Positions 44,258 to 54,433 of a DNA stretch of 64,000 nucleotides are shown here, piece by piece. Below the pieces are notes generated by a model. It worked only from the letters and a program-made list of their open reading frames with translations, had not been told where the DNA came from and did not search any database. Position numbers and translations under genes: made by a program. Location: assembly GCF_947501225.1 (NCBI RefSeq), contig NZ_CANMUW010000002.1:310001-374000 (forward strand), given 5' to 3'. The stretch is from an uncultured Shewanella sp. (lineage in GTDB: Bacteria; Pseudomonadota; Gammaproteobacteria; Enterobacterales; Shewanellaceae). Every line of letters starts with the position of its first letter. Positions within the stretch are counted from its first letter, which is position 1.

Positions 44258-44668
44258 TAAGTTAGAAAAATGTGTGTGGATATTACCGGAGCAAAAACAG
44301 AGACACAACAGACAGCAGCTACAAATCAATAAGTTAGTGACTAAGATCGCCTCTCAATAAACAAATTTACATATCTGACCGGGAATCAAAAATCTACATG
44401 ATTAAATTCTGAGCCGTAACTTGCGATATGCTGTTATTGCTCTTGTACATTTTGTTGCAATTAGACGTATTTCAGTCATCCATTTCACGGCCAACCTCTC
44501 TATAGTCAAAAACATCATTTTTTAAACATTTTCGCTACAAAATTTGTATTCGAGTAATTCCTCACTCAAAAAAAATACGTAACCATTTGAATCAAAAGAT
44601 TTATCAACTTTGGCACAGCTTGTGCTTATTTGGTGTTAATTGGATCAAAAAAACATAGGTAAACTTAC
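44258..44668. other. Control region between lipoprotein gene and RND operon
   Basis: About 410 AT-rich bases between divergent genes. The right end holds the sigma54-type motif that probably drives the efflux operon. No gene was recognised. Confidence 0.5.
44610..44627 (+). promoter_or_regulatory. Candidate sigma54 promoter of the RND efflux operon
   Basis: TTGGCACAGCTTGTGCTT has a consensus -24 box (TTGGCAC), GG-N10-GC spacing and a GTGCT -12. The start would fall near 44637, about 32 bases before the adaptor ATG. The same bases form GCACA-GCT-TGTGC, so a dimeric repressor site is an alternative reading. Confidence 0.55.
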
Positions 44669-45748
44669 ATGGACTCTCTAAACAAACGTGCTAATAACTG
44701 TTTCAAAGTCGCCCTTCCCCTACTATTAGCCGCCGTATTAAGTGCCTGTGGCGCAGAAGAGGAAGTTAAGGAGGAGGAGAAATATGCAGTTCCTGTCGAG
44801 ACAACCACAGTCATTCAGGGAGATGTATCCTCATTTTACAGTACAACGGCAACGCTCGAAGCCCCCCAGGAAGCCAACGTCGTTACCCGTATCTCAGGTT
44901 TAATCGAGAGTATTGAGGTAGAAGAGGGAGACCGGGTCACCAAGGGGCAGCTCCTCGCGGTCATCGATGCCAAGCGGCAGAAATTTGAGCTTGCCCGTTC
45001 CCAGGCCGAGGTGGAAATTATTGAGCAAGAGCTTAATCGCCTCAAGAAGATGAACAATAAAGAGTTTTTCAGTGCCGATTCGATGGCCAAACTCGAGTAC
45101 AACCTGCAGGCGGCTATCGCTAAACGCGATCTGGCAGCACTTCAGGTACAGGAGAGCCTGGTTCGCTCACCAATCGATGGGGTGATAGCAACACGTTTTG
45201 TTAAAGCCGGTAATATGGCTAAAGAGTTTGACGAACTGTTTTATGTTGTAGACCAGGATGAGTTATACGGCATCGTGCACCTGCCGGAGCAACAACTTCA
45301 GAGCCTTCGTCTGGGCCAGGACGCGCAAATTTTTGCCAACAAGCACACAGATGAAACTGTGCATGCCAAGGTACTTCGTATCAGTCCGGTTGTCGATGCC
45401 CAAAGTGGCACCTTCAAAGTCACCCTGTCAGTGCCAAATCAAAATGCAACACTCAAGGCGGGCATGTTTACTCGGGTTGAGCTCAGGTATGACACCCACA
45501 ATAATGTCATTACGGTGCCATACAATGCCGTTGTTAATCAGGATAACGAGTTTGCCCTATATGTGATAGATGGTGATAACGCGACACGTCGTGCGGTTTC
45601 CTTAGGTTACCGTGAGGCCGATACCGTTGAGATCGTCGACGGCCTGCAGCCTGGTGAACAGATTGTCATCAGAGGGCATCAGAACCTTAAAGATCAATCT
45701 CTTGTCGAAGTGATTGGCTCACTAGACTTAGCTTCTGCTGCTAAATAA
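44669..45748 (+). CDS. RND efflux periplasmic adaptor (membrane fusion protein), lipoprotein
   Basis: A 359-aa HlyD/AcrA-type adaptor. The lipobox LSAC anchors it to the inner membrane. The biotinyl-lipoyl-like halves flank a short alpha-hairpin: GLIESIEVEEGDRVTKGQLLAVID, then RSQAEVEIIEQELNRLKKM, then VRSPIDGVIATRFVKAGN. The beta-barrel and membrane-proximal domains follow, ending near QPGEQIVIRGHQNLKDQ. It links the two permeases encoded next to an outer-membrane channel that is not encoded here (probably TolC). The first permease starts 13 bases downstream. Confidence 0.94.
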   Translation: MDSLNKRANNCFKVALPLLLAAVLSACGAEEEVKEEEKYAVPVETTTVIQGDVSSFYSTTATLEAPQEANVVTRISGLIESIEVEEGDRVTKGQLLAVIDAKRQKFELARSQAEVEIIEQELNRLKKMNNKEFFSADSMAKLEYNLQAAIAKRDLAALQVQESLVRSPIDGVIATRFVKAGNMAKEFDELFYVVDQDELYGIVHLPEQQLQSLRLGQDAQIFANKHTDETVHAKVLRISPVVDAQSGTFKVTLSVPNQNATLKAGMFTRVELRYDTHNNVITVPYNAVVNQDNEFALYVIDGDNATRRAVSLGYREADTVEIVDGLQPGEQIVIRGHQNLKDQSLVEVIGSLDLASAAK

Positions 45749-45761
45749 CGGAGCCGGGTCT

Positions 45762-48700
45762 ATGTCAATAATAAAAACATCAGTAAACCGACCGGTCACC
45801 GTTTGGATGTTCATGTTCGCGGTGATCTTGTTTGGTATGGTTGGCTTCTCTCGTCTGGCAATCAAGTTATTGCCGGACTTGAGCTATCCTACAATCACGA
45901 TCCGAACCCAATATATCGGTGCGGCCCCTGTCGAGGTAGAACAGCTGGTTTCTAAGCCTATCGAAGAGTCAGCCGGTATCGTAAAAGGGCTTCGTAAAAT
46001 AAGCTCCATCTCCCGCTCCGGCATGTCAGATGTCGTACTCGAGTTCGAGTGGGGAACGGATATGGATATGGCGAGTCTTGATGTAAGGGAGAAGATCGAT
46101 ACCATCGAACTGCCTCTGGATGTGAAGAAACCCCTGCTGCTGCGCTTTAACCCCAATCTGGATCCCATCGTTCGTCTGGCTTTATCGGTCCCGGATGCCA
46201 GCGATAGCGAACTCAAGCAGATGCGAACCTATGCCGAGGAGGAGCTCAAGCGTCAACTGGAGTCATTGAGCGGCGTTGCTGCAGTCAGGTTGTCCGGTGG
46301 CTTACAGCAAGAGGTTCATATACAACTTAATCAGGCCAAACTCACTCAACTTAACCTGAATGCGGAGCTTATCCGTAACCGTATCGCCGAAGAGAACATT
46401 AACCTCTCGGCGGGTAAGGTGATCCAGGGAGATAAAGAGTATCTGGTCAGAACCCTGAACCAGTTTAACTCGCTCGAAGAGTTAGGTCAGATCATCGTTT
46501 ATCGCGATGCCCAGACGCTGGTTCGTCTGTTTGAAGTCGCGGAGATTGTTGATGCACACAAAGAGCGTAATGATATCACGCGCATAGGCGATCAGGAGTC
46601 TATCGAGCTCGCTATTTATAAAGAGGGGGACGCCAATACCGTAGCCGTCGCCCGTAAGGTCACCGCCGCGCTCGATAAGTTAAATGAACAGGGCAACAAG
46701 TCTGAGCTTAAGGTTATCTACGACCAGTCTGAGTTTATCGAGAGTGCGGTCAGTGAAGTGACCTCTGCAGCCCTGTTAGGTAGTTTGCTGTCGATGTTGA
46801 TAATCTATCTGTTTTTAAGAGATATCATTCCGACCCTGATCATCTCAATCTCGATCCCCTTCTCGGTGATTGCCACCTTTAACATGATGTACTTTGCCGA
46901 CATCAGTTTGAATATCATGTCACTGGGGGGAATAGCCCTTGCGGTTGGTCTGTTGGTTGATAACGCGATCGTTGTGCTGGAAAACATCGACAGGTGCCGC
47001 TCCCTGGGAATGAATAAACTCGATGCGGCCGTCACCGGCACCAAAGAGGTCGCCGGTGCCATCTTCGCCTCGACGCTTACGACGCTGGCGGTATTCGTTC
47101 CGCTGGTATTCGTCGATGGAGTCGCCGGGGCGCTATTTTCCGATCAGGCATTGACCGTCACCTTCGCCCTGTTAGCCTCACTGCTTGTGGCGCTGACCAC
47201 CATACCTATGCTTGCTTCAAGGGAAGGGTTTAAGGCGCTGCCGCCTCTGGTAGAAAAAGCGGAAAAGCCTAAGCCGGAGACCCGGGTCGCCAAACTTAAA
47301 TACTATAGCGCTACCGTCTTCTCTTTCCCGTTTGTTTTGCTTTTCAGCTATCTTCCCAGCGCTCTGCTGACCTTGGCGTTACTCATAGGTCGCCTGCTGT
47401 CCTGGTTAGCGGGTCTGTTTATGCGTCCGCTAAGCTTCAGCTTCAACTGGGTCTACCATAGATTAGAGCGGTTCTATCACCTTCTTCTTGCTCAGGCGCT
47501 GAAGTTTAAACTGCTAACCATAAGCATAGCAATTCTGGTCACACTGGGCGCGGCCTCCCTGATTCCTAAGTTAGGCATGGAATTAATCCCTCCTATGAAC
47601 CAGGGTGAGTTTTATGTTGAAGTGTTACTGCCCCCGGGGACTGAGGTCTCTGAAACGGATAAGGTACTGCGCAAGCTAGCTCTCTCAATCAAAGACAGGG
47701 ATGATGTTAAGCACGCCTACAGTCAGGCGGGAAGTGGCGGCTTGATGACCTCTGACACCTCCCGTGGCGGAGAGAACTGGGGTCGCCTGCAGGTCGTGCT
47801 TTCCGATCACAGCGCCTTCAATGCGGTAGCCTCAATCTTACGCACCACGGCTATGCGGATCCCCGAGCTTGAGGCTCAAATCCAACACCCTGAGCTGTTC
47901 AGCTTCAAGACACCGCTGGAGATAGAGTTAATCGGTTACGACCTGGCTCAACTTAAAGAGACAGCCGACAACCTGGTCGATGCACTGTCCGATTCAGACA
48001 GATATGCCGATATCAATACCAGCCTGCGTGACGGCCAACCGGAGCTTAGCATTCGTTTTGACCATGAACGTTTAGCCGCCCTGGGAATGGATGCCCCTAC
48101 GGTTGCAAACCGAATCGCTCAACGCATCGGTGGTACCATTGCCAGCCAGTATACGGTTAGAGATCGTAAGGTTGACATCCTTGTAAGAAGCGAGCTCGAC
48201 GAGCGCGATCAGATAAGCGACATCGACTCCATGATAGTCAATCCCGACAGTAGCCATCCGATAGCTCTGAGCGCCGTGGCAGATGTCACCCTGAAGTTAG
48301 GTCCATCGGCTATCAACCGTATCAGTCAACAGAGAGTCGCTATTGTCTCAGCCAATCTGGCCTATGGCGATCTCAATGAAGCGGTATCTGAGGCTAGGGA
48401 GATATTGGCCGGGCAGACGCTACCCACATCGATTCAAGCTCGATTCGGTGGACAAAATGAGGAGATGGAACATTCTTTCCAGTCTCTGCAGGTTGCGCTC
48501 ATCCTGGCCGTGTTCTTAGTGTATCTTGTCATGGCGAGTCAGTTTGAATCGCTACTGCACCCACTGCTTATTCTTATCGCTGTGCCTATGGCTGTGGGTG
48601 GTAGTGTGTTCGGACTCTACATCACCCAGACCCATTTGAGTGTCGTGGTGTTTATCGGACTTATCATGCTGGCGGGAATAGTGGTTAACAATGCCATCGT

Positions 48701-49025
48701 TCTGGTCGACCGGATCAACCAGCTACGTCATGAGGGGCTGGAGAAGATACAGGCCGTATCTGAAGCGGCAAAATCGCGCCTGCGCCCGATTATCATGACG
48801 ACACTCACCACTGCCCTGGGTCTATCGCCTATGGCTCTGGGCCTTGGCGATGGCTCTGAGGTGCGCGCGCCTATGGCCATTACCGTTATCTTTGGTTTAA
48901 CCCTATCAACCTTGCTCACCTTAGTGGTGATACCGGTTCTCTACGCCCTTTTCGATCGTAAAGAGTTCAAGTCAAAACAAGATGACAGTCACTCAGAGGT
49001 GGCAACTGTGGGAGGTCAGCTATGA
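45762..49025 (+). CDS. RND efflux permease 1 (HAE1 family)
   Basis: A 1087-aa AcrB-like transporter: 12 transmembrane helices and two large periplasmic loops. The N-terminus VNRPVTVWMFMFAVILFGMVGF is typical. The TM4 proton-relay segment reads GLLVDNAIVVLEN, so the second Asp of the AcrB pair is Asn. TM10 has the usual GIVVNNAIVLVDRINQ. Between TM6 and TM7 (about residues 510-610) extra hydrophobic sequence makes it about 40-60 residues longer than AcrB. The substrate class is not predictable. Its stop overlaps the start of the second permease by four bases (ATGA). Confidence 0.94.
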   Translation: MSIIKTSVNRPVTVWMFMFAVILFGMVGFSRLAIKLLPDLSYPTITIRTQYIGAAPVEVEQLVSKPIEESAGIVKGLRKISSISRSGMSDVVLEFEWGTDMDMASLDVREKIDTIELPLDVKKPLLLRFNPNLDPIVRLALSVPDASDSELKQMRTYAEEELKRQLESLSGVAAVRLSGGLQQEVHIQLNQAKLTQLNLNAELIRNRIAEENINLSAGKVIQGDKEYLVRTLNQFNSLEELGQIIVYRDAQTLVRLFEVAEIVDAHKERNDITRIGDQESIELAIYKEGDANTVAVARKVTAALDKLNEQGNKSELKVIYDQSEFIESAVSEVTSAALLGSLLSMLIIYLFLRDIIPTLIISISIPFSVIATFNMMYFADISLNIMSLGGIALAVGLLVDNAIVVLENIDRCRSLGMNKLDAAVTGTKEVAGAIFASTLTTLAVFVPLVFVDGVAGALFSDQALTVTFALLASLLVALTTIPMLASREGFKALPPLVEKAEKPKPETRVAKLKYYSATVFSFPFVLLFSYLPSALLTLALLIGRLLSWLAGLFMRPLSFSFNWVYHRLERFYHLLLAQALKFKLLTISIAILVTLGAASLIPKLGMELIPPMNQGEFYVEVLLPPGTEVSETDKVLRKLALSIKDRDDVKHAYSQAGSGGLMTSDTSRGGENWGRLQVVLSDHSAFNAVASILRTTAMRIPELEAQIQHPELFSFKTPLEIELIGYDLAQLKETADNLVDALSDSDRYADINTSLRDGQPELSIRFDHERLAALGMDAPTVANRIAQRIGGTIASQYTVRDRKVDILVRSELDERDQISDIDSMIVNPDSSHPIALSAVADVTLKLGPSAINRISQQRVAIVSANLAYGDLNEAVSEAREILAGQTLPTSIQARFGGQNEEMEHSFQSLQVALILAVFLVYLVMASQFESLLHPLLILIAVPMAVGGSVFGLYITQTHLSVVVFIGLIMLAGIVVNNAIVLVDRINQLRHEGLEKIQAVSEAAKSRLRPIIMTTLTTALGLSPMALGLGDGSEVRAPMAITVIFGLTLSTLLTLVVIPVLYALFDRKEFKSKQDDSHSEVATVGGQL

Positions 49026-52000
49026 ACTTAACCCGCTTAGCCATTAAGAGACCCGTAACCACCAGCATGTTCTTCATCGCTATCTTGCTGTTTGGCCTGG
49101 CGTCCAGTCGATTACTGCCACTGGAGATGTTTCCCGGTATCGACATCCCTCAGGTCAATATTGAGGTGCCCTATAAAGGTTCGACTCCGGCCGAAGTTGA
49201 ACGTGACATTACCAGCGTGCTGGAGGAGTCTCTTGCTACCATGGGTGGAATCGAAGAGCTGAGATCCAGCTCTTCACAAAACGGTTCTGAGATCGAGCTG
49301 AGAATGAAATGGGGGCAAAACGTCGCCACCAAAAGCCTGGAGGCGAGAGAGAAGATAGATGCCGTGAGGCACCTGCTACCCAAAGACGTGGAGCGGGTCT
49401 TCATCAGGCAGTTTTCTACCGCCGACATGCCGGTGCTGAACTTAAGGATATCCAGTGACCGGGAGCTTTCCGGAGCCTTCGATCTACTCGATAAGCAGCT
49501 GAAACGCCCCCTTGAACGTGTCGAAGGCGTATCTCAGGTTACCCTCTATGGTGTCGAGCAGAAGCAGATAGAGATCAGGGTTAACGCAGACAAGTTATCT
49601 GCCAGTAATATCTCCATTCAAACGCTCCAGCGCCGCCTGCAGCAGGAAAACTTTGTCGTCAGCGCCGGAGTATTGAGAACCGGTTCACGGGTTTATCAGG
49701 TCTCGCCCAAGGGAGAGTTCAGAAACCTGGATGAGATAAACAACTTAGTTCTCACTCCGGGCGTGACCTTAGGCGATATTGCCACGGTCAGCTTCTCGTT
49801 GCCGGAGCGCCTGGATGGCCGTCACTTAGATCAAAACTATGCCGTCGGCCTCGATGTGTTTAAAGAATCCGGAGCCAACCTGGTCGAAGTTTCGAAACGG
49901 GTGATGAAAGTCATCGAAAAAGCGAAAAAAGATCAGCAATTTCAAGGCATCAAACTATATGTCATGGAAGATCAGGCCTTCGGTGTCACCTCATCACTTG
50001 AAGACCTGCTCACCGCGGGCCTCATAGGTGCCCTGCTCTCTTTTGCCGTGCTCTATCTGTTTTTACGCAACCTGAAGATGACCTTAGTTGTCGTGACCTC
50101 AGTACCAATTGCGATCTGCATGACGCTCGCGGCCATGTACCTGCTTGGCTACAGCCTGAACATTCTCTCTATGATGGGATTACTGCTGGCAGTTGGTATG
50201 TTGATCGATAATGCCGTAGTGGTGACAGAGAGTGTGCTGCAGGAGAAACAGGCGCAAGCGGTAGAGTCCGGCACCGACATCTCAGATGACAAGAGTGATA
50301 ATGCGGTATTGACCGGTGTCGATAAGGTTTCGCTTGCGGTGCTCGCCGGCACACTCACCACGGCTATCGTATTTCTTCCCAATATCTTCGGTGTTAAGGT
50401 CGAGCTGACCATCTTCCTCGAGCATGTCGCTATCTCCATCTGTATCTCGCTTGCCGCCTCGCTGTTGGTGGCTAAAACCCTGCTGCCGCTCATGCTCAGC
50501 CGTATGAACTTCGAGATAGATACTCAGGAGAAGAAGAGTAAGCTGCAACATTACTATCAGCGCAGCCTGAAGTGGATTCTCTCCCGCCCGCGTACTTCAG
50601 GCGTCATAGCCCTGTTGATGCTCGCTTCGACCGCGCTGCCGCTCACTATGGTTAAGCAAGATCAATCCGACGGTGAAGGTAACAACAAGCTCTACATCAA
50701 CTACCAGGTCGAGGGACGACACAGTCTTGAAGTTACCGAAGCCATGATAAGTAAGATGGAGGAGTACCTCTATGCCAATAAAGAGAGGTTTCAGATCGAC
50801 TCGGTTTACAGCTACTTCTCGGCCGACCGAGGCCAATCTACCCTGATCCTCAATGATGATACCGAGATCGACATGAAGGCGTTGAAGGAAACCATACGTG
50901 AAGGCTTCCCGAAATTTTCAATCGCTAAGCCACAATTTGGCTGGGGGAGTGACAACAATGGCCTCAGGATATCATTGACGGGCCGCTCAACCAGCGATCT
51001 GATCATGCTGAGTGAGCAGATCATCCCGTTGTTATCTTCCATTGATGGCTTAACCGATGTCAGATCTGAGCTCAGCGGGGCACAGCAGGAGGTGGTGATT
51101 CGAATTGACCGTGAGATGGCTGCCCGCCTCGACCTTAAACTTAATGAGGTCGCCTCGAGTATCTCCATGGCACTTCGCGGCACCCCGTTACGCTCATTTC
51201 GTCATGACCCCAGTGGTGAGCTTCGTATCGAGATGTCCTACGAGCAGAAATGGCGTCTGTCACTGGAAAAACTTAAACAACTTCCGGTGATCAGAATCAA
51301 TAACCGTGTTTATACCCTGGAGAGCCTGGCAAAAATTGATATTCAACCCAGATTTGACACCATCAGACACTATGACAGACAGACGGCGCTATCGATCGGT
51401 GCCAATGCCGGTGACTTAACCACAGAGGAAGCACAGGAGAAGATCACTCAGGTGATGGAGACGATCAACTTCCCGGCCGGATATGGTTACTCACTGAGAG
51501 GCGGTTTCCAGAAGCAGGATGAAGATGAGGCCGTGATGGCGACCAATATGCTGCTCGCCATCGCCATGATCTACATAGTGATGGCGGCGCTGTTCGAATC
51601 TCTGCTGCTGCCTACCGCGATTATCACATCGATTCTGTTTTCGATAACCGGTGTCTTTTGGGCCCTGCTGTTTACCGGCACACCTATGTCCATTATGGCT
51701 ATGATAGGTATCCTCATATTGATGGGCATTGTCGTCAATAACGGCATAGTTCTGGTCGACCAGATCAACCAGCTTTCACCGGATCTGGAAAGGCTGTCTG
51801 CGACCATAGCCGGGGTCTGTCTCTCGCGCCTGCGCCCGGTGCTGATGACAGTCGGAACCACGGTTCTGGGACTGGTGCCTCTGGCAATGGGAGATACACA
51901 GCTCGGTGGCGGTGGCCCCTCCTATTCTCCCATGGCCATAGCGATTATAGGCGGACTGACCTTCTCAACAGTGACCAGCTTATATCTGGTTCCCCTGTGT

Positions 52001-52093
52001 TATCAGGCACTATATCGAATGCGCTATGGTGCGGCAGTAAAACTGGGACAGGCCGATCGTGTATCCAGGCGCTTATTACCCTGGGCGCACTAG
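49022..52093 (+). CDS. RND efflux permease 2 (HAE1 family)
   Basis: A 1023-aa AcrB-like transporter of normal length, starting inside the end of permease 1 (ATGA overlap). It has the same layout: IKRPVTTSMFFIAILLFGLAS at the N-terminus, GMLIDNAVVVTESV in TM4 (again Asp-Asn), and GIVVNNGIVLVDQINQ in TM10. Two different permeases behind one adaptor recall MdtBC, where a heterotrimer of two subunits works. A terminator follows at 52119. Confidence 0.94.
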   Translation: MNLTRLAIKRPVTTSMFFIAILLFGLASSRLLPLEMFPGIDIPQVNIEVPYKGSTPAEVERDITSVLEESLATMGGIEELRSSSSQNGSEIELRMKWGQNVATKSLEAREKIDAVRHLLPKDVERVFIRQFSTADMPVLNLRISSDRELSGAFDLLDKQLKRPLERVEGVSQVTLYGVEQKQIEIRVNADKLSASNISIQTLQRRLQQENFVVSAGVLRTGSRVYQVSPKGEFRNLDEINNLVLTPGVTLGDIATVSFSLPERLDGRHLDQNYAVGLDVFKESGANLVEVSKRVMKVIEKAKKDQQFQGIKLYVMEDQAFGVTSSLEDLLTAGLIGALLSFAVLYLFLRNLKMTLVVVTSVPIAICMTLAAMYLLGYSLNILSMMGLLLAVGMLIDNAVVVTESVLQEKQAQAVESGTDISDDKSDNAVLTGVDKVSLAVLAGTLTTAIVFLPNIFGVKVELTIFLEHVAISICISLAASLLVAKTLLPLMLSRMNFEIDTQEKKSKLQHYYQRSLKWILSRPRTSGVIALLMLASTALPLTMVKQDQSDGEGNNKLYINYQVEGRHSLEVTEAMISKMEEYLYANKERFQIDSVYSYFSADRGQSTLILNDDTEIDMKALKETIREGFPKFSIAKPQFGWGSDNNGLRISLTGRSTSDLIMLSEQIIPLLSSIDGLTDVRSELSGAQQEVVIRIDREMAARLDLKLNEVASSISMALRGTPLRSFRHDPSGELRIEMSYEQKWRLSLEKLKQLPVIRINNRVYTLESLAKIDIQPRFDTIRHYDRQTALSIGANAGDLTTEEAQEKITQVMETINFPAGYGYSLRGGFQKQDEDEAVMATNMLLAIAMIYIVMAALFESLLLPTAIITSILFSITGVFWALLFTGTPMSIMAMIGILILMGIVVNNGIVLVDQINQLSPDLERLSATIAGVCLSRLRPVLMTVGTTVLGLVPLAMGDTQLGGGGPSYSPMAIAIIGGLTFSTVTSLYLVPLCYQALYRMRYGAAVKLGQADRVSRRLLPWAH

Positions 52094-52118
52094 TGCCGAA
52101 AAGAGAAACATAAGCGAT

Positions 52119-52142
52119 AAAAGGCTGCCTTTGCAGCCTTTT
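52119..52142 (+). terminator. Intrinsic terminator of the RND operon
   Basis: AAAAGGCTGC-CTTT-GCAGCCTTTTAT, 25 bases after the second permease stop. Confidence 0.88.
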
Positions 52143-52230
52143 ATATTGCTATACATCTGTTAGTTTATTGTTATCCAAAACTATATTTAATGGTAAGCTG
52201 ATTGCAAAAGCGTCACTCAAGGCTGAGACA

Positions 52231-53094
52231 ATGAACACAAAAATACTGACATTGCTATCGATAACCTGTTTACTTTCCCCCCTGGTGCTTGCCGATGATG
52301 ACAGATTTAAAGATGTCGCCATCACGCCACAGCAACTCACCCCCACCAGTTATATGTTTAGCGGTGCCGGCGGTAATATCGGCGTCTCGGCGGGTAAAGA
52401 TGGCATCCTCATCATCGATAATCAATTTGCACCTCTGGCAGATAAGATCTCCGCGGCGCTATCGAAAATTCAAGCCGGGGCACCTAAGTATGTGGTTAAT
52501 ACTCACTATCATGGCGATCATACCGGAGGAAATGATCACTTCGGCATGAGTGGCATTATTCTCGCCCATCACAACGTACTCAAACGCCTCTCCTCTAACA
52601 CAAACTATACACACTCGGCGCTTCCCAGCATCACCTACCATGAGGGCACCACAATCCATATCAATGATGACAGCCTGCAGTTGCTGCATATGGGGCCGGG
52701 ACATACCGACGGAGACAGCGTTGTGCTGTGGGACGACCAAAGCGTCGTCCATATGGGGGATCTCTTCTTTAAGGACAGATATCCCTATATCGACCTCAAA
52801 GCCGGTGGTTCGGTAGAGGGCTACAGAGATAATGTGGCAACTATCATCGACAAGATAGGCCCGAAGACGAAAGTGATCCCGGGGCATGGCGAACTTGCAA
52901 ACAGAAACGATCTTGTACGATTTAAGCAGATGCTTGACGGCTCAATAGCATGGATGGAGCGTCAGTTATCCGATGGATTAACATTGGAGCAGATACAGGA
53001 AAAGAGGCTTCCCAAACAGTGGCAAGGTTGGGGCTGGTCATTTATCTCTGAGGAGAAGTGGATCGCCACTCTCTATAAAGGACTCAAGGGCTAG
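52231..53094 (+). CDS. Exported metallo-beta-lactamase-fold hydrolase
   Basis: A 287-aa MBL-fold protein. The ATG at 52231 gives a clear signal peptide (MNTKILTLLSITCLLSPLVLA). The metal motif THYHGDHTGG (HxHxDH) lies near residue 95, a second histidine motif is GPGHTDGD, then MGDLFF with the bridging Asp, and the last ligand is in VIPGHG. The fold is that of periplasmic MBL hydrolases of SoxH/class B-like type. Its substrate is unknown, and resistance should not be assumed. It is monocistronic with terminators on both sides. Confidence 0.9.
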   Translation: MNTKILTLLSITCLLSPLVLADDDRFKDVAITPQQLTPTSYMFSGAGGNIGVSAGKDGILIIDNQFAPLADKISAALSKIQAGAPKYVVNTHYHGDHTGGNDHFGMSGIILAHHNVLKRLSSNTNYTHSALPSITYHEGTTIHINDDSLQLLHMGPGHTDGDSVVLWDDQSVVHMGDLFFKDRYPYIDLKAGGSVEGYRDNVATIIDKIGPKTKVIPGHGELANRNDLVRFKQMLDGSIAWMERQLSDGLTLEQIQEKRLPKQWQGWGWSFISEEKWIATLYKGLKG

Positions 53095-53106
53095 TCCGAC
53101 AGGCAT

Positions 53107-53134
53107 AAAAAACGCCACTTAGATGGCGTTTTTT
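53107..53134. terminator. Bidirectional intrinsic terminator
   Basis: AAAAAACGCCA-CTTAGA-TGGCGTTTTTT between the convergent MBL gene and the Trm112-like gene. It has perfect arms with A- and T-runs. Confidence 0.93.
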
Positions 53135-53204
53135 CTGTCCTGTAAACTAAGTCTAAGCCGCGATGACCAACCTGAACTCGGCTAATTCCAGTCAGGCAGA
53201 GCCT

Positions 53205-53387
53205 CTAGGCTTCGGCTTCCTGCCAACGCTCGGCCTTGTTTTCCAGCAACACAGGGATCCCATCATTAATAGGATAAGCTAAATGGTCGGCCTTACAGAT
53301 GAGTCGCTGTGATGACTTCTCATAATCAAGCTTCCCCTTACACACAGGGCAAGCCACGATCTCCAGTAATTTTTTATCAAACGCCAT
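53205..53387 (-). CDS. Trm112/YcaR family small zinc protein
   Basis: A 60-aa protein with [16 protein letters not shown], a CPVC pair, then [22 protein letters not shown], the usual YcaR/Trm112-like pattern. In enterobacteria the homologue lies between lpxK and kdsB; here it follows lpxK after 23 bases, but kdsB is not next. The eukaryotic relative activates methyltransferases; the bacterial role is unclear. Confidence 0.93.
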   Translation of the reverse strand: MAFDKKLLEIVACPVCKGKLDYEKSSQRLICKADHLAYPINDGIPVLLENKAERWQEAEA

Positions 53388-53410
53388 TGTTATTCCTTTT
53401 GGTATAAGTA

Positions 53411-54433
53411 TTAGGACCGCTGCTCTTTTAGTTTATCCAGTATCAGCCGATCGAAATTTGAAGATAGCTTCGCATCAACAGGAAGATACCACCAGTTTTG
53501 TTTTGCAAAATCGCGACATTTAACCGCATCTTTCTCGGTCATGATGATGGGAAGGTCGCCCGCCACAGCCATAAGGTCGGCTTCGTTATAAACCTGATGG
53601 TCTTCAAATGGCTCTGCATGAGCCAGGTTAAATCCGGCATCGCTCAGAGAGGTGAAAAAGCGTTGAGGATTACCGATACCGGCTATGGCAACGACGGCAT
53701 CACTCAGCTTCGGCGCTTGCACAGCAGAAGCCACAACGGGCTTAAGCGCCCCCTGAAGCAGAGTCATCGAGTGTTCACCTTCGAAGCGCTGTCCACCATT
53801 GACCACCAGGGCATCGACCTGCTTAGCACGCCATAACCCTTCACGCAGCGGACCCGATGGCAGCAGCGCACCGTTTCCGAAGCGTCTCTCACCATCGAGA
53901 ATCAACAACTCAATATCGCGCCCCATGGCGTAATGTTGCAGCCCGTCATCGCTGATAATCACGTCTACATCGAAGTGAGAGAGTAGATGGGTCCCCGCAT
54001 CGATTCGGTTACGACCGATCACCATAGGAACGCCGGTGCGGCCAACAATCATGGCCGGCTCATCTCCCACTTCGATGGCAGGCAGAGAGGGGAGTACAGC
54101 CCTTACCCCATCGAAATTGACGCCATAGCCGCGACTGATCACCCCGGGCTTGTACCCATGGGCTCTGAGTAACTCGACCAGATAGATAACCGTAGGCGTC
54201 TTACCACTGCCACCGACTGTGATATTACCGACCACAATGACGGGAACCGGTAACCTTGACTGTTTCTTTATCCCAAGCTTAAACAGAGCCCGGCGCAATA
54301 AAGTAACCAGAGCAAACAGGAGGGAAAGTGGCCACAACAGCAGCTGGATTAACCTGAAAAGCAGCGAAAGGCCTTTAGACTCAGTGTCTGAAAAACCTTT
54401 CGGATACCATAGGCGGTTGACAAATTCCTGCAT
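53411..54433 (-). CDS. lpxK: Tetraacyldisaccharide 4'-kinase
   Basis: A 340-aa inner-membrane enzyme that phosphorylates the lipid A precursor at the 4' position. A hydrophobic N-terminal anchor (about 22-45) is followed by the P-loop [15 protein letters not shown], the [21 protein letters not shown] segment, and the catalytic [22 protein letters not shown] region. It directly follows msbA with no gap, the usual coupling between lipid A synthesis and export. Confidence 0.97.
   Translation of the reverse strand: MQEFVNRLWYPKGFSDTESKGLSLLFRLIQLLLWPLSLLFALVTLLRRALFKLGIKKQSRLPVPVIVVGNITVGGSGKTPTVIYLVELLRAHGYKPGVISRGYGVNFDGVRAVLPSLPAIEVGDEPAMIVGRTGVPMVIGRNRIDAGTHLLSHFDVDVIISDDGLQHYAMGRDIELLILDGERRFGNGALLPSGPLREGLWRAKQVDALVVNGGQRFEGEHSMTLLQGALKPVVASAVQAPKLSDAVVAIAGIGNPQRFFTSLSDAGFNLAHAEPFEDHQVYNEADLMAVAGDLPIIMTEKDAVKCRDFAKQNWWYLPVDAKLSSNFDRLILDKLKEQRS

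Noticed and set aside
45762..52093. Loss of proton relay in the RND permeases (Asp-Asn instead of Asp-Asp in TM4)
   Set aside because: Many functional HAE-type permeases carry Asp-Asn at this place, so this alone does not suggest inactivity.
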